Assembly (NCBI RefSeq): GCF_021023085.1
Contig: NZ_PGCK01000007.1
Coordinates: 1 to 64,000, forward strand
Direction: 5' to 3'
Source: Methanooceanicella nereidis
GTDB lineage: Archaea; Halobacteriota; Methanocellia; Methanocellales; Methanocellaceae
DNA: 64,000 nucleotides
Part shown: piece after piece, positions 62,296 to 64,000 of the stretch
Position numbering within the stretch: the first letter of the stretch is position 1
Layout of the letters: every line of letters starts with the position of its first letter
The notes under the pieces: model-generated
What the model saw: the letters and a program-made list of their open reading frames with translations, nothing else
Database searches by the model: none
What the model was told of the DNA's origin: nothing
Translations under genes and position numbers: made by a program

Positions 62296-62724
62296 ATGGC
62301 AGCAGCAAAGCAAGAAATAAACATCGGTTTCGTTGTCGCGGAGTTTAACCGTGACCTGACATGGCAGATGGAATTACTCGGAAAGGAACATGCGTCGTTC
62401 CTGGGTGCAAAGGTTACAAAGGTATTTTACGTCCCGGGAGTCTATGACATGCCCCTTGCCGTAAAAAAGATGGCCGAGGACAAGAGCATCGATGCTATTG
62501 TTACCATAGGAAGCGTTATCGAAGGCTCCACGGACCATGACCAGGTAGTTGTGGCTCAGGCGACCAGGAAGATAACCGACCTTTCCCTCGAGTATAATAA
62601 GCCCATCGCGCTGGGCATAGCAGGCCCGGGCATGACCAGGCTTGAAGCCCACGATCGTATCGACTACTCTAAGAGAGCGGTCGAAGCAGTCGTCAAAATG
62701 GTACGCAGGATCAGAGAATACTGA
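62296..62724 (+). CDS. ribH: 6,7-Dimethyl-8-ribityllumazine synthase
   Basis: 142 residues. Condenses the ribitylaminouracil and dihydroxybutanone phosphate intermediates. Seen: IGFVVAEFNRDLTWQM, FYVPGVYDMPLAVKKM, IGSVIEGSTDHDQVV with the catalytic His, and PIALGIAGPGMTRLEAHDR. It forms a two-gene riboflavin unit with ribC. The aspartate aminotransferase gene starts 14 bp downstream. Confidence 0.95.
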   Translation: MAAAKQEINIGFVVAEFNRDLTWQMELLGKEHASFLGAKVTKVFYVPGVYDMPLAVKKMAEDKSIDAIVTIGSVIEGSTDHDQVVVAQATRKITDLSLEYNKPIALGIAGPGMTRLEAHDRIDYSKRAVEAVVKMVRRIREY

Positions 62725-62738
62725 TACGAAAGATAGTT

Positions 62739-63866
62739 ATGTCCTCAAGGCTGGATCAGGTCGAGGAGTCGGCAACTCTGCGCATAGCCGACCTCACTAA
62801 CGAGCTAAAAAAGCAGGGCAAGGACATCATCAGCTTCAGTCTGGGCGAGCCGGACTTCGACACTCCGAAGCATATCATAGATGCGGCGAAGAAGGCGATG
62901 GACTCTGGCAAGACACATTATGCCCCTTCACTGGGCATACCCGAGCTAAGGGATGCTATCGCCGAGAAGCTGAGGACCGAGAATAAGATAGACGTTAAAG
63001 GTAAAGATATAATCGTGACGCCAGGAGCCAAGCATGCTGTCTTCGAAGCATGCTTTGGCATGCTTGAGGAAGGCGACGAGGCGATCCTTCTTGAGCCGGC
63101 ATGGGTGTCCTATGACGCGTGCATCAAGATGAGCGGCGCAAAGACCGTATGGGTAAAATCGAACGAGGACGGCTCGATACCCGAAGACCTTTCTTCACGC
63201 ATAACGAAAAAGACAAAACTTATAATAATCAACAGCCCGAATAACCCGTCCGGCACAGTCCTCGGGGCCAAAGACCTGAAAAAGGTGGCTGACATCGCCG
63301 TCGATAATGACCTCTACGTACTGTCGGATGAGATCTATGAAAAGATAATCTACGGCGTAAAGCATATCAGCATAGGCTCGATGATACCCGAGAGAACCAT
63401 AACCATCAATGGATTCTCTAAGGCATACGCGATGGCCGGATGGAGGATCGGTTATATCACCGGCCCGAAGGAAATATTCCAGAAAATGGTCAAGGTACAG
63501 CAGCATACGATCTCAAGCCCGACCACATTCGTCCAGTACGGAGCCCTTGAGGCTTTAAGGGGCCCGCAGGACTGTGTGGAAGAGATGAGAAAGCAGTTCG
63601 AGGCCAGAAGGGAAGTCGTGATAAAAGGCTTTAAGGATATGGGACTTCACTGCCCGACACCTGAAGGCGCTTTCTATGCGTATCCCCGGGTCGAGGGCAA
63701 TTCCGAGATCATCGCGGAAAAGCTGCTTGAGGCAGGCGTAGGCCTTACGCCGGGCTCGGCTTTCGGACCGGAGAGCAATGACCATCTCAGGATGTCATAC
63801 GCTTCTTCCATGAAAGACATTGAAACTGGTCTTGAGCGTATGAAGAAGGTATTCGGAGGAGTCTGA
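62739..63866 (+). CDS. aspC: Class I/II aminotransferase (aspartate aminotransferase type)
   Basis: 375 residues. Seen: DIISFSLGEPDFDTPKHI, VTPGAKHAVFEACFG, INSPNNPSGTVLGAKDL, YVLSDEIYEKIIYG, the Schiff-base Lys in INGFSKAYAMAGWRIGYI near 230 and the C-terminal Arg in HLRMSYASS. It fits the archaeal aspartate/aromatic aminotransferase group. It follows ribH by 14 bp, and its stop lies inside the apparent start of an endonuclease III gene. Confidence 0.92.
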   Translation: MSSRLDQVEESATLRIADLTNELKKQGKDIISFSLGEPDFDTPKHIIDAAKKAMDSGKTHYAPSLGIPELRDAIAEKLRTENKIDVKGKDIIVTPGAKHAVFEACFGMLEEGDEAILLEPAWVSYDACIKMSGAKTVWVKSNEDGSIPEDLSSRITKKTKLIIINSPNNPSGTVLGAKDLKKVADIAVDNDLYVLSDEIYEKIIYGVKHISIGSMIPERTITINGFSKAYAMAGWRIGYITGPKEIFQKMVKVQQHTISSPTTFVQYGALEALRGPQDCVEEMRKQFEARREVVIKGFKDMGLHCPTPEGAFYAYPRVEGNSEIIAEKLLEAGVGLTPGSAFGPESNDHLRMSYASSMKDIETGLERMKKVFGGV

Positions 63867-64000
63867 CGGCACGCGATAAAAAAACAGAGGAAATAACGCG
63901 CCGTTTAATAAAACGTTATGGCGAATATGACGTGACCAGGGGCAGCCCTTTTAACGTCCTTATCGCCACCATCCTTTCTCAAAACACTAATGACAGAAAC
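63863..64000 (+). CDS. nth: Endonuclease III (N-terminal part, cut by window end)
   Basis: The first 46 codons are visible: RRLIKRYGEYDV, then GSPFNVLIATILSQNTNDRN, the start of the HhH-GPD glycosylase fold. The enzyme removes oxidised pyrimidines from DNA and nicks the backbone. The frame is open upstream inside aspC but holds no ATG, GTG or TTG close to the expected start. A CTG at 63863 overlaps the aspC stop (CTGA) just after GGAGGA and matches the expected length. Confidence 0.85.
   Translation, partial: MTARDKKTEEITRRLIKRYGEYDVTRGSPFNVLIATILSQNTNDRN

Overview
The window comes from a methanogenic archaeon, most likely from the order Methanocellales (Methanocella-like). The order-level call is inference from gene content and style. 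The archaeal evidence is direct: replication factor C small subunit, ribosomal protein S8e, archaeal Elp3, archaeal-type riboflavin synthase, pyruvoyl-dependent arginine decarboxylase, type II methionine aminopeptidase, 2-amino-3,7-dideoxyheptulosonate synthase, an F420-hydrogenase-beta-like protein, a dihydromethanopterin-reductase-like flavoprotein, archaeosortase A with a PGF-CTERM protein, and the DUF211 family. Genes are moderately GC-rich, intergenic DNA is AT-rich, and many starts carry GGAG or GGTGA ribosome sites. No tRNA, rRNA, CRISPR array, transposase or prophage gene was recognised.

Layout. 1-970 is non-coding and holds one copy of a ~650 bp repeat that is itself a giant imperfect palindrome; the second copy, inverted, lies at about 20995-21640, so ~20 kb of housekeeping genes sits between inverted repeats. 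970-9700 carries cell-surface genes (a transglutaminase-like PGF-CTERM protein, archaeosortase A, a TraB-like protein) mixed with rfcS, a VIT-type membrane protein and rps8e. 9870-20820 holds a sensor histidine kinase, thiM-thiE, glycerate kinase, an alkaline-phosphatase-like surface protein, ADH synthase, an MBL-rhodanese protein, a CBS-ParB-like protein with hisE, and a YhbY protein. 21950-35810 is a metabolic and accessory stretch: cyclase and PfkB kinase, FrhB-like protein, LysE exporter, methyltransferase, PhzF, C_GCAxxG_C_C protein, GATase, aminotransferase, a decayed GNAT acetyltransferase, an ACT protein and an MtaD-like deaminase. 35808-50510 has dph6, map-pepQ, a membrane-anchored winged-helix protein, elp3, a TPR membrane protein, yjbQ, a PUA/APS-reductase-like/ferredoxin fusion, pdaD, a PAP2 phosphatase and a DmrX-like flavoprotein. 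51400-64000 has a tight phosphotransferase/APS-kinase-like/IMPase-like cassette, a PfkB kinase with ahcY, an Lrp regulator with a palindromic operator candidate, a KaiC-like ATPase, ribC-ribH between two aminotransferases, and the start of an endonuclease III gene.

How the genes connect. AhcY with its adjacent PfkB kinase, plus the MtaD-like deaminase, suggests recycling of S-adenosylhomocysteine. ThiM and ThiE form a thiazole salvage branch, with YjbQ elsewhere in the window. RibC and RibH give the last two steps of flavin synthesis. Archaeosortase A and its probable substrate are both present. Several small genes that are easy to overlook were read directly from the sequence: two Cys-rich zinc-ribbon-like proteins (23764-23943 and 26690-26821, minus) and a 59-residue protein with a perfect AGGAGGT ribosome site (36573-36752, minus). 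The most unusual non-coding content is the family of intergenic CACGAAGG-type palindromes, at seven or more places, and a GC-rich structured RNA candidate at about 49.64-49.79 kb.
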